Assembly: GCA_964511405.1 (NCBI GenBank)
Contig: CAZEFK010000005.1
Span: 1 to 64,000 of the forward strand
Length of the DNA stretch: 64,000 nucleotides
Reading direction: 5' to 3'
Source of the DNA: CAZEFK01 sp964511405
GTDB taxonomy: Bacteria; Pseudomonadota; Alphaproteobacteria; Elsterales; Elsteraceae
Shown piece by piece: positions 1 through 8,898 of this stretch (positions within the stretch are counted from its first letter, which is position 1; the number at the start of each line of letters is the position of its first letter). The position numbers and the translations under genes were made by a program. The notes below the pieces were generated by a model, which saw only the letters and a program-made list of their open reading frames with translations, searched no databases and was not told where the DNA came from.

Positions 1-1479
1 GAACTCCGAGCGGACGAGGCCATCGCCATGCTCGCCGGAATGCGATCCCTTGTAGGCGCGGACCATGGCGAAGGCTTCCTCGGCGATCGCCCGCATCTTG
101 GCGACGTCGGCCGGGTCCTTCATGTTCAGCACCGGCCGCACATGCAGGCAGCCGACCGAGGCGTGGGCGTACCAGGTGCCCTGGACGCCGTGGCGGCGGA
201 ACACGTCGGTCAGGCGGTCGGTGTAGTCGGCCAGGTCGTCGAGCGCGACCGCGCAGTCCTCGATGAACGACACCGGCTTTCCGTCGCCCTTCATGGACAT
301 CATGATGTTGAGGCCGGCCTTGCGGACCTCGCCGATCGCGGCCTGGAACGCCGGCTCGACCGCGCGCACCACGGCCTCGGCATGGCCGAGGTCGGCCAGC
401 AGCTCCTCCAGCCGGTCCAGGCGTTCCAGCAGGGGATCGCGGCTGTCGCCGGCGAACTCCACCAGCAGCACGGCTTCGGGCGCGCCCCGGATCGCGCGCT
501 CGATCGTGCCCTGGAACTGCGGGATGGCGCGTGCCAGATCGATCATGGTGCGGTCGACCAGCTCGACCGCCGTGGGCCCCAGCGCCACGATGTGCCGCGT
601 CACGGCCATGGCGTCGTAGAAGCGGTCGAAATGGCAGACCGCCTGCACCGTCGCCGGCGGGATGCGGTGCAGCTTGAGCTTGATCGCGGTGAAGAAGCCC
701 AGCGTGCCCTCCGAGCCGACCAGCAGCTTGGCCAGATTCTGGGGTGCCTCGCCCAGTGTCTCCAGATTGTAGCCGCCGACCTTGCGCAGCAGCTTGGGCA
801 TGCGCCGGCCGATCAGATCGGCGTGGTCGGCGTAGAGGGTGCGCAGGCGCTGGACCAGCTCGGCCTGGCGCGGCGGCACCTGGGCCAGGTTGCCGGGCGT
901 CTCGCCGAAGGTCAGGCGCTGGCCGTCGGCCAGCACGGCATCGATCGCGGCCACGTTGTGGACCATGATGCCGTAGCGGATCGAGCGGGCGCCGGCGGAG
1001 TTGTTGCCGGTCATGCCGCCGATGGTCGCGCGGTTCGACGGCGACACGTCGATCGGGAAGGTCAGGCCGGCGGGCCGTAGCGCCGCGTTGAGCTGGTCCA
1101 GCACGATGCCGGGCTGGACCGTGACGGTCCCGCCGTCGCGGTCCAGATCCAGGATCCCGGTCATGTGGCGGCTGGTGTCGAGCACCAGGGCTTGTCCCAC
1201 CGCCTGGCCGCACTGCGACGTTCCGGCCCCCCGCGGCAGGACGGGCACTCCGGCCTCGCGGGCGATCGCAATGGCGGCGACGACGTCATCGGTGTCGCGC
1301 GGCACGGCGACGCCGATCGGCTCGATCTGGTAGATCGAGGCATCGGTCGCGTAGCGGCCGCGGCTGAACGGGTCGAACAGCACGTCGCCCTTGAGCGCGC
1401 GGGCCAGGCGGCGCGCGAGGGCAGCATCGCCGATCGCGGGATGGGCGGGCCGCGGCCGGCCCTGCGTCGCTGTGACCAA
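1..1479 (-). CDS. FAD-linked oxidase, D-lactate dehydrogenase/GlcD-like (C-terminus outside window)
   Basis: The first 493 residues are inside the window and the gene runs off the left edge. The N-terminal half is a PCMH-type FAD-binding domain: [16 protein letters not shown] at about residues 79-94, and [19 protein letters not shown] at about 150-168, the usual flavin-contacting loops. The FAD-oxidase C-terminal domain follows, with GSEGTLGF near 225-235 and [14 protein letters not shown] at the window edge. That last motif is typical of long DLD/YdiJ-type enzymes, which often carry a further Fe-S domain; whether this one does cannot be seen. Expected activity is oxidation of a 2-hydroxy acid such as D-lactate or glycolate. 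I chose a TTG start because GGGAGGG lies about 6 nt upstream and no ATG or GTG fits the frame. It is divergent from the hybrid kinase at 1665. Substrate is not determinable. Confidence 0.88.
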   Translation of the reverse strand, partial: MVTATQGRPRPAHPAIGDAALARRLARALKGDVLFDPFSRGRYATDASIYQIEPIGVAVPRDTDDVVAAIAIAREAGVPVLPRGAGTSQCGQAVGQALVLDTSRHMTGILDLDRDGGTVTVQPGIVLDQLNAALRPAGLTFPIDVSPSNRATIGGMTGNNSAGARSIRYGIMVHNVAAIDAVLADGQRLTFGETPGNLAQVPPRQAELVQRLRTLYADHADLIGRRMPKLLRKVGGYNLETLGEAPQNLAKLLVGSEGTLGFFTAIKLKLHRIPPATVQAVCHFDRFYDAMAVTRHIVALGPTAVELVDRTMIDLARAIPQFQGTIERAIRGAPEAVLLVEFAGDSRDPLLERLDRLEELLADLGHAEAVVRAVEPAFQAAIGEVRKAGLNIMMSMKGDGKPVSFIEDCAVALDDLADYTDRLTDVFRRHGVQGTWYAHASVGCLHVRPVLNMKDPADVAKMRAIAEEAFAMVRAYKGSHSGEHGDGLVRSEF

Positions 1480-1664
1480 GACGGTCCCTCCCCGCGGTTC
1501 ATGATCGTTGCGGAACGGTGGCGCGCCCGACGGCCCGGGCGCAAGCCCGCTGTCCCGCTGCCGTTAACCGGACGCTAGAGGATGCAGTTCTATGCCTCTT
1601 GCAGCCGACGGCCTGGACCGGTCCGTCCGGGCCGGCCACCCTGCTTCGCCAAGGCTTCTTCGGG

Positions 1665-4600
1665 ATGATCACCCAGCCGCTCCGCCGGCTCCTGGCTCAG
1701 CTGCCGGCGATTCCGCCCCAGAGGACGCTGGCGCTGCTGCTGGTGCTGGTCTGCGTGGCGCTGGCTGGCTTCGCCGGGGAGCGGAGCTGGCGAGCGCGCC
1801 AGGCGCAACTGGACGAAGCCCGGACGGCGACCGCGAACCTGGCAGGATCGCTCGCCCAGCAGGTGGCGGGCAGTGTCGGCGCCGTCGATATCATCCTGGC
1901 CGATCTTGCCGACCGGCTGGCGCACCCGGCTGCGCCGGAGCCCGCCGACGGGCTCCAGCGGCTGCTGGCCCAGCGCGCGACGATGGCGCCCCAGATCCAG
2001 GAGATTACCGTCGTGGATGCGGCCGGGCGCTGGGTGGCCTCGTCGCTGCCGTCGCCGTGGCCAGGCTACCGGGACGGCGACCGCGCCTCGGTTCGCTTCC
2101 ACGAGGACCCGGCCCATGATGCGCTGTACATCAGCGAACCGATCCGGACCCCGGCGCCCGGCAGCCGCTGGACGCTGCTGCTCAGCCGGCGCGTGACGGA
2201 CGCCCGCGGCGGCTTCGGCGGCATCGTCGCCGCCACGATCGATCTCGGCTATTTCGAGCGGGCCTACGCGGCCGTCGATGTCGGTGCCCTGGGCACGATC
2301 CGGCTGATGCGCGACGACGGCCATCTGCTGGTCCGCTTTCCGCCGCGTCCAGGTGCGGTCGGGCAGGATCTGTCGGACAGACCGTATTTCCGGGAGGGCC
2401 AGGCGGCCCTGTCCAAGAGCAGCGACCGGCAGCGCTCGGCGCGCGACGGCGTGTTGCGGCTGCGCAGCTACCACCGCGTTCAGGGCTATCCGCTGATCGT
2501 GAGCGTCGGCCTGGCCGAGGACGAGATCCTGGCAAGCTGGCGCGACAACCTGCGCCACGACGTCATCGCGGTGCTGGCCTTTTCGCTGACGGTGCTGCTG
2601 CTGGGCGTGCTGCTGACCGCCCAGATCCGCCAGCGAGCGGTGGCCGAGAGCGAGGCTCGGGCCGCTGCCCGGCAGCTGGAGCGCGCGCGGCATGAGGCCG
2701 AGATCGCCAGCGAGGCCAAATCCGAATTCCTGGCCAAGATGAGCCACGAGATCCGCACGCCGATGAACGGCGTGCTGGGCATGAACGGCCTGCTGCTCGA
2801 GACCCGCCTCGATCCCACCCAGCGCCACTATGCCGAGTCGGTCCAGGCTTCGGCCGAGAACCTGCTGGGCGTGATCAACGACATCTTGGACATCTCGAAG
2901 CTCGAGGCCGGCCGCCTGACCATCGAGGCCGTCGAATTCGACCTGGAGGACCTGGTCGAGGGCGTCGTCGACCTGATGGGCGCGCGGCTGATTGGCAAGC
3001 CGCTGGAGATCGCGGCCGACATCGCGCCTGACCTGCGCGGGCGGTTCCAGGGCGACCCCACGCGCCTCAGGCAGATCCTGCTGAACCTGGTCGGCAACGC
3101 CGTCAAGTTCACCGAAGCGGGCACCGTACGGGTCGACGTCGCGGCGGCCGGTCCGGTGCAGCCGGACGGGTCGGTGCTGATCCATGTCGATGTCGTCGAC
3201 ACCGGCATCGGCATTGCTCCCGAGGGGATAGACCGGCTGTTTCAGCCCTTCATCCAGGCCGATGGGACGGTCACTCGCCGGTTCGGCGGCAGCGGGCTCG
3301 GGCTGGCGATCTGCCGACAGCTGGTGGCCGTGATGGGCGGCCGCATCGGCGTGGACAGCACGCCAGGCGCCGGCAGCCGGTTCTGGTTCGAGCTGCCGCT
3401 GCGGCCGGTCGACGGGACGGCACTCACCGGGGCGATCCCTCCGGCGCTCCACGGGCGCCGCGTCCTGGTTGTCGACGACATCGCCATGACTCGCCAGATC
3501 CTATCGCGCCTGCTGGAGACGGCGGGCATGGACGTCGCCGAGGCCGAGGACGGCGGCGCCGCGCTGGCCGAGATCGAGTTCGGTGCCCGCCTGCGCCGCC
3601 CGTTCGACGTGGTGATCGCAGATCAGGTCATGCCCGGCTTGTCCGGCGAGGAGCTGGCCAAGCGGATCCGGTCGGGCGCCGCATCGCCCGGTGTCCCGAT
3701 CCTGCTGATGTCGCCGGCGGGCATGCCGCAGCCGGGCGCCGAACCGACACCGCTGTTCGACGCCGTGTTGGCCAAGCCGATCCGGCGCCATGCCCTGGAG
3801 CGCGCCGTCGCCGAGCTGTTGGGCGCCCCGACCGACAAACGGCCGGCTGCGACTGCCGAGGCGCCGCAGGAGCCGAGTGTGCCGCCGCCGCGCTCGCTCG
3901 GGCGCATCCTGCTGGTCGAGGACAACGAGATCAACCAGACGGTGGCCGGCACCCTGCTCGACCGTGCCGGGTTTTCGGTGCGCGTCGCCAATGACGGGCT
4001 GGGCGCGCTGGCGGCGGCGGCGGAAGAGGATTTTGACGTCGTCCTGATGGACATTCAGATGCCGAACATGGACGGCATCGAGGCGACCCGGCGCATCCGC
4101 GGCAGCGGCGGGCGCAATCGCGGCGTGCCGATCATCGCCATGACCGCCAACGCCATGGAGGGCGATCGCGACGCCTATCTGGCCGCCGGCATGGACGATT
4201 ATCTCTCCAAGCCCTTCCAGGTCTCGTCCCTGCTGGCCGCGATCGAGCGCTGGATCGGCCACCGCCTCGGCGACGAGGTGCCCGCGCCGGCCGCCGTGGC
4301 GGCGCCGGCGGCTGACATCATCGACGGTTCGCGCCTCGAGACGTTGCGCGGCTTGATGGAGCCGGCGCGCTTCGCGGCCATGGTGCGCGTCTATCTGGGC
4401 GAGGCCGCACAGCGGGTCGAGCGGATGCAGACGGCGCTGGCCGCCGGCGACTTGGAGCGACTGGCCGGCGACGCCCACGCCCTGGCCGGCGCGGCGGGAA
4501 ATGTGGGTGCCGACCGGCTCGATCAGGCGGCGCGTGCCTTGATGCAGGCCTGCCGCAGTAACGGGCCGGCGGCGCTTCCGCAGCTCCTGACCGCGGTCGT

Positions 4601-4673
4601 CGGGTTATCTGCGGCCAGCTCCGAGGAGATCGAACGGCGCTTCCTGCTGATGGCCTCGGACGTCGGATCCTGA
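1665..4673 (+). CDS. Membrane-bound hybrid histidine kinase: Cache sensor, HK, REC, REC, HPt
   Basis: About 1002 residues from the ATG before ITQPLRRLL; a longer reading to 1518 adds low-complexity sequence. Order: TM1 (about 20-37), periplasmic PDC/Cache-like sensor (about 45-280), TM2 (about 300-322), coiled coil, HisKA with H-box [18 protein letters not shown], HATPase with N box [12 protein letters not shown] and G boxes DTGIGI and GGSGLGL. REC1 follows ([13 protein letters not shown], acceptor in [10 protein letters not shown]), then REC2 ([12 protein letters not shown], acceptor in [13 protein letters not shown]), then an HPt domain whose histidine is in [12 protein letters not shown]. 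This is a BarA/ArcB-type phosphorelay in one protein. It carries no DNA-binding output, so a separate regulator must receive the phosphate. The LuxR-type regulator at 5914-6582 is the nearest candidate, but that pairing is inference. Confidence 0.93.
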   Translation: MITQPLRRLLAQLPAIPPQRTLALLLVLVCVALAGFAGERSWRARQAQLDEARTATANLAGSLAQQVAGSVGAVDIILADLADRLAHPAAPEPADGLQRLLAQRATMAPQIQEITVVDAAGRWVASSLPSPWPGYRDGDRASVRFHEDPAHDALYISEPIRTPAPGSRWTLLLSRRVTDARGGFGGIVAATIDLGYFERAYAAVDVGALGTIRLMRDDGHLLVRFPPRPGAVGQDLSDRPYFREGQAALSKSSDRQRSARDGVLRLRSYHRVQGYPLIVSVGLAEDEILASWRDNLRHDVIAVLAFSLTVLLLGVLLTAQIRQRAVAESEARAAARQLERARHEAEIASEAKSEFLAKMSHEIRTPMNGVLGMNGLLLETRLDPTQRHYAESVQASAENLLGVINDILDISKLEAGRLTIEAVEFDLEDLVEGVVDLMGARLIGKPLEIAADIAPDLRGRFQGDPTRLRQILLNLVGNAVKFTEAGTVRVDVAAAGPVQPDGSVLIHVDVVDTGIGIAPEGIDRLFQPFIQADGTVTRRFGGSGLGLAICRQLVAVMGGRIGVDSTPGAGSRFWFELPLRPVDGTALTGAIPPALHGRRVLVVDDIAMTRQILSRLLETAGMDVAEAEDGGAALAEIEFGARLRRPFDVVIADQVMPGLSGEELAKRIRSGAASPGVPILLMSPAGMPQPGAEPTPLFDAVLAKPIRRHALERAVAELLGAPTDKRPAATAEAPQEPSVPPPRSLGRILLVEDNEINQTVAGTLLDRAGFSVRVANDGLGALAAAAEEDFDVVLMDIQMPNMDGIEATRRIRGSGGRNRGVPIIAMTANAMEGDRDAYLAAGMDDYLSKPFQVSSLLAAIERWIGHRLGDEVPAPAAVAAPAADIIDGSRLETLRGLMEPARFAAMVRVYLGEAAQRVERMQTALAAGDLERLAGDAHALAGAAGNVGADRLDQAARALMQACRSNGPAALPQLLTAVVGLSAASSEEIERRFLLMASDVGS

Positions 4674-4736
4674 CCGGCCGACGCCTTGCCATGGCGTTGC
4701 GGCCATGGGCAAAGTGGGGCGGGGGAGGGATCGCGC

Positions 4737-5906
4737 GTGGCACAGCACACGGGACGGCATTTCCTGCAGATCCCGGGACCGACCAATGTGCCGGACCGGA
4801 TCCTGCACGCCATGGCGCGACCGACCATCGATCATCGCGGGCCCGAATTCCGCGAACTCGGACAGGCGGTGCTGGCACGCATCCGCCCGGTGTTCGGGAC
4901 CACCGGGCCGGTCGTGATCTTCCCGTCATCGGGGACCGGTGCCTGGGAAGCGGCGCTGGTCAACACCCTGTCGCCGGGCGATGGCGTCCTGGTGGCCGAG
5001 ACCGGCCAGTTCTCGACGCTGTGGCGCGGCATCGCCGAGCGCTTCGGCTTGGCGGTCGAGGACCTGCCGGGCGACTGGCGGCACGGTGCCGACCCGGATG
5101 CGATCCGGCATCGGCTGGCGGCCGATGCGAGCCGCCGGATCAAGGCGGTGCTGGTCGTGCACAACGAAACCTCGACCGGCGTGACCAGCCGGATCCCGGC
5201 GGTGCGCGACGCCATCGACCGGGCCGGCCACCCGGCGCTGCTGATCGTCGATACGATCTCGTCCCTGGGCTCGATCGACTACCGCCACGACGACTGGCGG
5301 GTGGACGTGACCGTCGCCGGCTCGCAGAAGGGTCTGATGCTGCCGCCGGGGCTGGGCTTCAACGCGATCTCGGCCAAAGCGCTGGCCGCCGCCGAGTCGG
5401 CGCGGCTGCCGCGCGCCTATTGGGACTGGCAGGCGATGTTGGGGCCCAATGCCCAGGGCTTCTTTCCCTATACGCCGGCGACCAACCTGCTGTTCGGCCT
5501 ACGCGAAGCCCTCGCGATGCTGGCCGAGGAAGGGCTGGACGCCGTGTTCGCCCGTCATATCCGCCACGGCGACGCCGCCCGGCGCGCGGTCGCGGCCTGG
5601 GGGCTGGAGGTGGTGGCGCGCGACCCGGCCGAGCAGTCGCCGGTGCTCACGGCCGTGCTGATGCCCGACGGCCACGATGCCGACCGGCTGCGCCAGGTAA
5701 TCCTGGACGGCTTCGACCTGTCGCTGGGCGCGGGCCTGGGCAAGCTGCAGGGCCGGGCCTTCCGCATCGGCCATCTCGGCCATTTCAACGACCTGATGCT
5801 GGTCGGCACCCTGGGCGGGGTCGAGATGGGGCTGGCGCGCGCCGGCGTGCCTCACCGGCCCGGCGGCGTCCAGGCCGCCCTGGCGAGGCTCGCCGACAGC
5901 GGTTGA
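4737..5906 (+). CDS. Class V PLP aminotransferase, serine-glyoxylate aminotransferase type
   Basis: 389 residues. The start is GTG, preceded by GGGGGAGGGA at about 6 nt; it gives the N-terminus MAQHTGRHFLQIPGPTNVP, closely matching known SGAT proteins. An in-frame ATG upstream is unnecessary. The family motif PGPTNVP, the glycine/serine loop FPSSGTGAWEAAL, the PLP-contacting aspartate in LLIVDTISSLGS and the Schiff-base lysine in GSQKGLMLPPG are all visible. SGAT transfers the amino group of serine to glyoxylate, giving hydroxypyruvate and glycine in the serine cycle or photorespiratory-type glyoxylate handling; alanine or alanine-glyoxylate activity is possible. The gene lies 63 bp after the hybrid kinase, same strand, and converges with the LuxR regulator 7 bp away. 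No other serine-cycle gene is nearby. Confidence 0.9.
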   Translation: MAQHTGRHFLQIPGPTNVPDRILHAMARPTIDHRGPEFRELGQAVLARIRPVFGTTGPVVIFPSSGTGAWEAALVNTLSPGDGVLVAETGQFSTLWRGIAERFGLAVEDLPGDWRHGADPDAIRHRLAADASRRIKAVLVVHNETSTGVTSRIPAVRDAIDRAGHPALLIVDTISSLGSIDYRHDDWRVDVTVAGSQKGLMLPPGLGFNAISAKALAAAESARLPRAYWDWQAMLGPNAQGFFPYTPATNLLFGLREALAMLAEEGLDAVFARHIRHGDAARRAVAAWGLEVVARDPAEQSPVLTAVLMPDGHDADRLRQVILDGFDLSLGAGLGKLQGRAFRIGHLGHFNDLMLVGTLGGVEMGLARAGVPHRPGGVQAALARLADSG

Positions 5907-5913
5907 TCCGCAA

Positions 5914-6582
5914 TCACGACAGGCCGGAATTGAACGCGGCGATCGCGGCCTCGGTGCGGTTGCGGGCGGGCAGGGCCTTGAGCACGGCATTGACATGGAC
6001 GCGCACGGTGCCCTCGGCCAAGTTGAGCTGGCGGGCGATCTCCTTGTTCGGCTTGCCGACCGCCAACAGCTTCAGCACGTCGATCTGACGTTCGGTGAGC
6101 AGCGAGCGGATGCGCGCGGAGATCTGCTCCTTCGACCGGTCGGCGGCGGCGCGGGCCGACAGGTCGAGCCCGGCGGGACGGACGAACACGCTCTTCACCA
6201 GCACCAGCTGCAGTGCCGAGACGATCGCCGGGGCCTTGACCGACTTCGGGATGTAGGCGATGGCGCCGGCGTCGAGCGAGGCGCGGACGTCGTCGCTCTC
6301 GAGCGAGCCGGACAGGACTGCGACCGGCGCGCCGCGGGCGAGCCGGCAGATCTCGGCGACGCTGGCCGCCCCCTCCATGCCCGGCATGAACAGGTCTGCG
6401 ACGATCAGGTCGAACGGCTCCGGGCGGGCGAGCGCCGCCAGTGCGTCCGGCAGGGACCCCGCTTCGACGAAGCTGACCTCGCCGGCCAGAGCGGACAGGA
6501 CATGCCGCAGGCCTTCCCGGAACAGCGCATGGTCGTCCGCGATCAGGATGGTCATCGTCGGCTCGGAACTGCTGGTCGACAT
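5914..6582 (-). CDS. LuxR/NarL-family response regulator
   Basis: About 222 residues. N-terminal receiver: MTILIADDHALFREG, phosphoacceptor in DLIVADLFMPGMEG, conserved lysine in IAYIPKSVKAP. C-terminal GerE helix-turn-helix at about 155-215: LTERQIDVLKLLAVGKPNKE and AEGTVRVHVNAVLKAL, the standard NarL arrangement. It should be a phosphorylation-dependent transcription factor. Three starts are possible (GTG 6591, ATG 6582, ATG 6555); none has a clear Shine-Dalgarno sequence and I used ATG 6582. It is convergent with the aminotransferase and is the closest DNA-binding regulator to the hybrid kinase at 1665. The cognate kinase is not shown by the sequence. Confidence 0.9.
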   Translation of the reverse strand: MSTSSSEPTMTILIADDHALFREGLRHVLSALAGEVSFVEAGSLPDALAALARPEPFDLIVADLFMPGMEGAASVAEICRLARGAPVAVLSGSLESDDVRASLDAGAIAYIPKSVKAPAIVSALQLVLVKSVFVRPAGLDLSARAAADRSKEQISARIRSLLTERQIDVLKLLAVGKPNKEIARQLNLAEGTVRVHVNAVLKALPARNRTEAAIAAFNSGLS

Positions 6583-6758
6583 GGCGGGCACCCGATTGGA
6601 CCGTGATGCCTATATACGGTTGAGTGCCGCGCTCGTCGCATCGGGCTACCGGATTTTCTTGCCGCCCTCCGAACGGCGTGGCGAAAAGAGCCAATGGCGG
6701 CGCACTGATTCGATCCCCGCTGTCGCGAGGACGATGCAGACGAGAAGGCCCAGCGCGA

Positions 6759-6786
6759 CCGGCGGACGTCAGCCGGCGGACGTCAG
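6759..6786. repeat. 14-bp tandem duplication at the marR 3' end
   Basis: CCGGCGGACGTCAG occurs twice head to tail (6759-6772 and 6773-6786). The second copy contains the TGA stop codon of the minus-strand MarR gene, so the first copy lies just beyond the gene. It looks like a small replication-slippage duplication. No function is evident. Confidence 0.8.
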
Positions 6787-7247
6787 ATCGACAGGCTGCG
6801 CTCGGCCAGCATGCTGGCCCAGAACCGCTCCAGCGTCTGGTAGGCGGCCCGGGCGGCCGGCAGGTCGCGGGCGGTCTCGGTCGCGCGCAGCGCGTCGACC
6901 TGACGGTCGAACAGCCGGTCGATATGCTCGTAGAGTTCGAGCCCCTTCGGCGTCAGCCGCACCTTCACCGAGCGCCGGTCGTGGGGCGAGCGCTCCTGCA
7001 CCAGATAGCCCGCTTCGACCAGACGCTTGACGTTGTACGAGACATTCGAGCCCAGATAGTAGCCGTGGCTCATCAGCTCGCCGACCGACAGCTGGTTCGG
7101 CCCGATGCTGAACAGCACGAAGCTCTGGACCGTGTTGATGTCCTGGACGCCGATGCGGTCGAGTTCGCGCTTGATCACGTCCAGGAATTGGCGATGCAGC
7201 TGCTCGGCCAGCTGGACCGCGCCGAGATAGGTTTCCTTCATGGTCAT
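6783..7247 (-). CDS. MarR-family transcriptional regulator, LdtR-like
   Basis: 154 residues from ATG 7247; a second ATG at 7241 gives MKETYLGAVQLAEQLHRQF, which is how related alphaproteobacterial proteins begin. Winged helix-turn-helix: LSVGELMSHGYYLGSNVSYN (recognition-helix region) and the wing RSPHDRRSVKVRLTPKG. The segment YYLGSNVSYNVKRLVEAGYL resembles LdtR, a MarR-family regulator in Rhizobiales linked to L,D-transpeptidase and osmotic-stress genes; I recall this from the family and have not verified it by search. No L,D-transpeptidase gene lies in the window, so the target is unknown. The OmpA-like lipoprotein gene lies 158 bp upstream in the same direction. Confidence 0.85.
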   Translation of the reverse strand: MTMKETYLGAVQLAEQLHRQFLDVIKRELDRIGVQDINTVQSFVLFSIGPNQLSVGELMSHGYYLGSNVSYNVKRLVEAGYLVQERSPHDRRSVKVRLTPKGLELYEHIDRLFDRQVDALRATETARDLPAARAAYQTLERFWASMLAERSLSI

Positions 7248-7405
7248 CACCGGTCCGCAGCCATTTCGCGATTCCACGTTCGAACGGGTAAGGGACAAGC
7301 GCCTTGGACAGGCGTACCCGGCTCCGCTCGTCCGGCGTCGCCGCACATGCCTACAGACGGATTGACCGTGCCTTCGGTTTCCGGCCCCTAAGCCGCACCG
7401 CGGCG

Positions 7406-7813
7406 TCAGGAGCCGAAGCGGATCTGCACGCGGCGGTCGACGACATCGCTGGTCTGCGAGTGGCTGCTGCCGTAGCCGCTGGCATGGATGGTTTCGGCCG
7501 GGACGCCGCGCGCGATCAGCGCCTGGCGCACCGCCTCGGCCCGGCGCTCCGACAGGCGCTGATTGTAATCGTTGCTGCCGATCGGCGTGCGCGTGGCATA
7601 GCCGGTGACCTCGACCGCCGGGGGTCGTTCGGCCTTGGCGGCCGCGGCGGCCTGGTCGACGATCGCCAGGGCGCGCGGCGCCAGGGTGTCGGCATTCGAT
7701 TCGAAGAACACCGAATAGACCGGCGGTTCCGGTGCATCCGGCGTGGTGCAACCGGTGCCGAGCAGGGCAAGGCCCAGGGCGAGCGCAGTGCCGAGGGGGG
7801 CGCGGGGCAGCAT
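7406..7813 (-). CDS. OmpA-family lipoprotein (peptidoglycan-binding domain)
   Basis: 135 residues from ATG 7813, with GGAG 8-9 nt upstream. The N-terminus is a signal sequence ending in LALLGTGC; the cysteine suggests lipidation although the residues before it are not the ideal lipobox. The rest is a single OmpA_C domain: YSVFFESNADTLAP (beta1), VTGYATRTPIGSNDYNQRLS, ERRAEAVRQALIARGV and VDRRVQIRFGS. The NxxLSxxRAxAV-like segment and terminal arginine strand fit the Pal/OmpA peptidoglycan-binding fold. It should sit in the outer membrane and contact the cell wall. It is too short to be a full OmpA barrel, and no tol genes are adjacent, so it is not called pal. Confidence 0.85.
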   Translation of the reverse strand: MLPRAPLGTALALGLALLGTGCTTPDAPEPPVYSVFFESNADTLAPRALAIVDQAAAAAKAERPPAVEVTGYATRTPIGSNDYNQRLSERRAEAVRQALIARGVPAETIHASGYGSSHSQTSDVVDRRVQIRFGS

Positions 7814-7997
7814 GCGGGGGGCTCCAGTCCGCAGCGCAAGCGGCGCTGCGGACTGTAAACGCGCTGGACAGGCCATTCGCCGCATGCGCGCCGGCGTCGC
7901 AGGATGCATTCGCCGCCTGCGAAGCTCCGTGCTGGTGCTTATACCGAATCACGGGCAGTCTTCATAACGGAGTTCGTCGAAAGCGAAAGGATGGCCC

Positions 7998-8885
7998 ATG
8001 CGCTTCGACCTGACCGACCTGCGGCTGTTCCTGCATGTGGTCGAAGCCGGCAGCATCACCCGTGGTGCCGAGCGCATGCATCTGGCGATCGCCGCGGCCA
8101 GCACGCGGATCCGCGACATGGAGGCGGTGCTGGGGGCGCCGCTCCTGGAGCGCGGGCGGCAGGGCGTGTCGCCGACGCCGGCCGGTCGGACGCTGGTGAC
8201 TCATGCCCGCCTGATGCTGCAGCAGGCCGAGCGCATGCGCGCCGACCTCGCCGAGTATGCGCAGGGGCTGCGCGGCCACATCCGGCTGCTGTCGAACACC
8301 AACGCCCTGACCGAGTTCCTGCCGGAGCCGCTCAGCGCCTTCCTGGCCAGCCATCCCCAGGTCAACATCGACCTCGAGGAGCGCTTGAGTGACGAGATCG
8401 TGGCCGCCATCGCCGACGGCATGGCCGATGTCGGCATCGTCGCGGCGACGGTCGGGATGGCAGGGCTGGAGACGCTGCCGTTCCGCGACGATCGCTTCGT
8501 CCTGGTGGTGGCGCCCGGGCACAGGCTGGCCGCGGCCGGCCAGGTCGCCTTCGCCGACCTGCTCGACGACGACTTCGTCGGGCTCGACCGCAGCAGCGCG
8601 CTCCAGCGCTTCCTGTCCGAGAAGGCGGAGCGGATCGGCCGCCGGCTCAAGCTGCGCGTCCAGCTGCGCAGCTTCGACGCCGTGTGCCGCCTGGTCGCCT
8701 GTGGGGTCGGCATCGGCATCGTGCCGGCGACCACGGCGGCCCGCAACGCCCAGACCACCCCGGTCCACCGGATCGAGCTGACCGACGACTGGGCGCCCCG
8801 GCGCCTGACGATCTGCGTTCGCCGCCAGGCCGACCTGCCGGCCTACGCGCGCGAACTGGTGCAGTACCTGGCGGCGTCGGGATGA
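7998..8885 (+). CDS. LysR-family transcriptional regulator
   Basis: 295 residues, ATG preceded by GAAAGGA. The N-terminal winged HTH at 1-62 reads FDLTDLRLFLHVVEAGSITR then AASTRIRDMEAVLGAPLLER, typical LysR. A LysR substrate-binding domain follows from about 92 to 290 (HIRLLSNTNALTEFLPEPLS, VGIVAA, VACGVGIGIVPA). The effector is unknown. The gene lies divergent from the OmpA-like lipoprotein and convergent with spoVR. LysR regulators often control a divergent gene, so the lipoprotein gene is a possible target, but no T-N11-A box was confirmed. Confidence 0.92.
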   Translation: MRFDLTDLRLFLHVVEAGSITRGAERMHLAIAAASTRIRDMEAVLGAPLLERGRQGVSPTPAGRTLVTHARLMLQQAERMRADLAEYAQGLRGHIRLLSNTNALTEFLPEPLSAFLASHPQVNIDLEERLSDEIVAAIADGMADVGIVAATVGMAGLETLPFRDDRFVLVVAPGHRLAAAGQVAFADLLDDDFVGLDRSSALQRFLSEKAERIGRRLKLRVQLRSFDAVCRLVACGVGIGIVPATTAARNAQTTPVHRIELTDDWAPRRLTICVRRQADLPAYARELVQYLAASG

Positions 8886-8898
8886 CCGCCGGCGGTCA
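8883..8898. terminator. 16-bp perfect palindrome containing both convergent stop codons
   Basis: TGACCGCCGGCGGTCA is a perfect palindrome. Its left TGA is the stop of the LysR gene and its right TCA is the stop of spoVR on the other strand. It could fold as a 6-bp stem with a 4-nt loop in either transcript. There is no T-run, so intrinsic termination is only a possibility. Confidence 0.4.
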
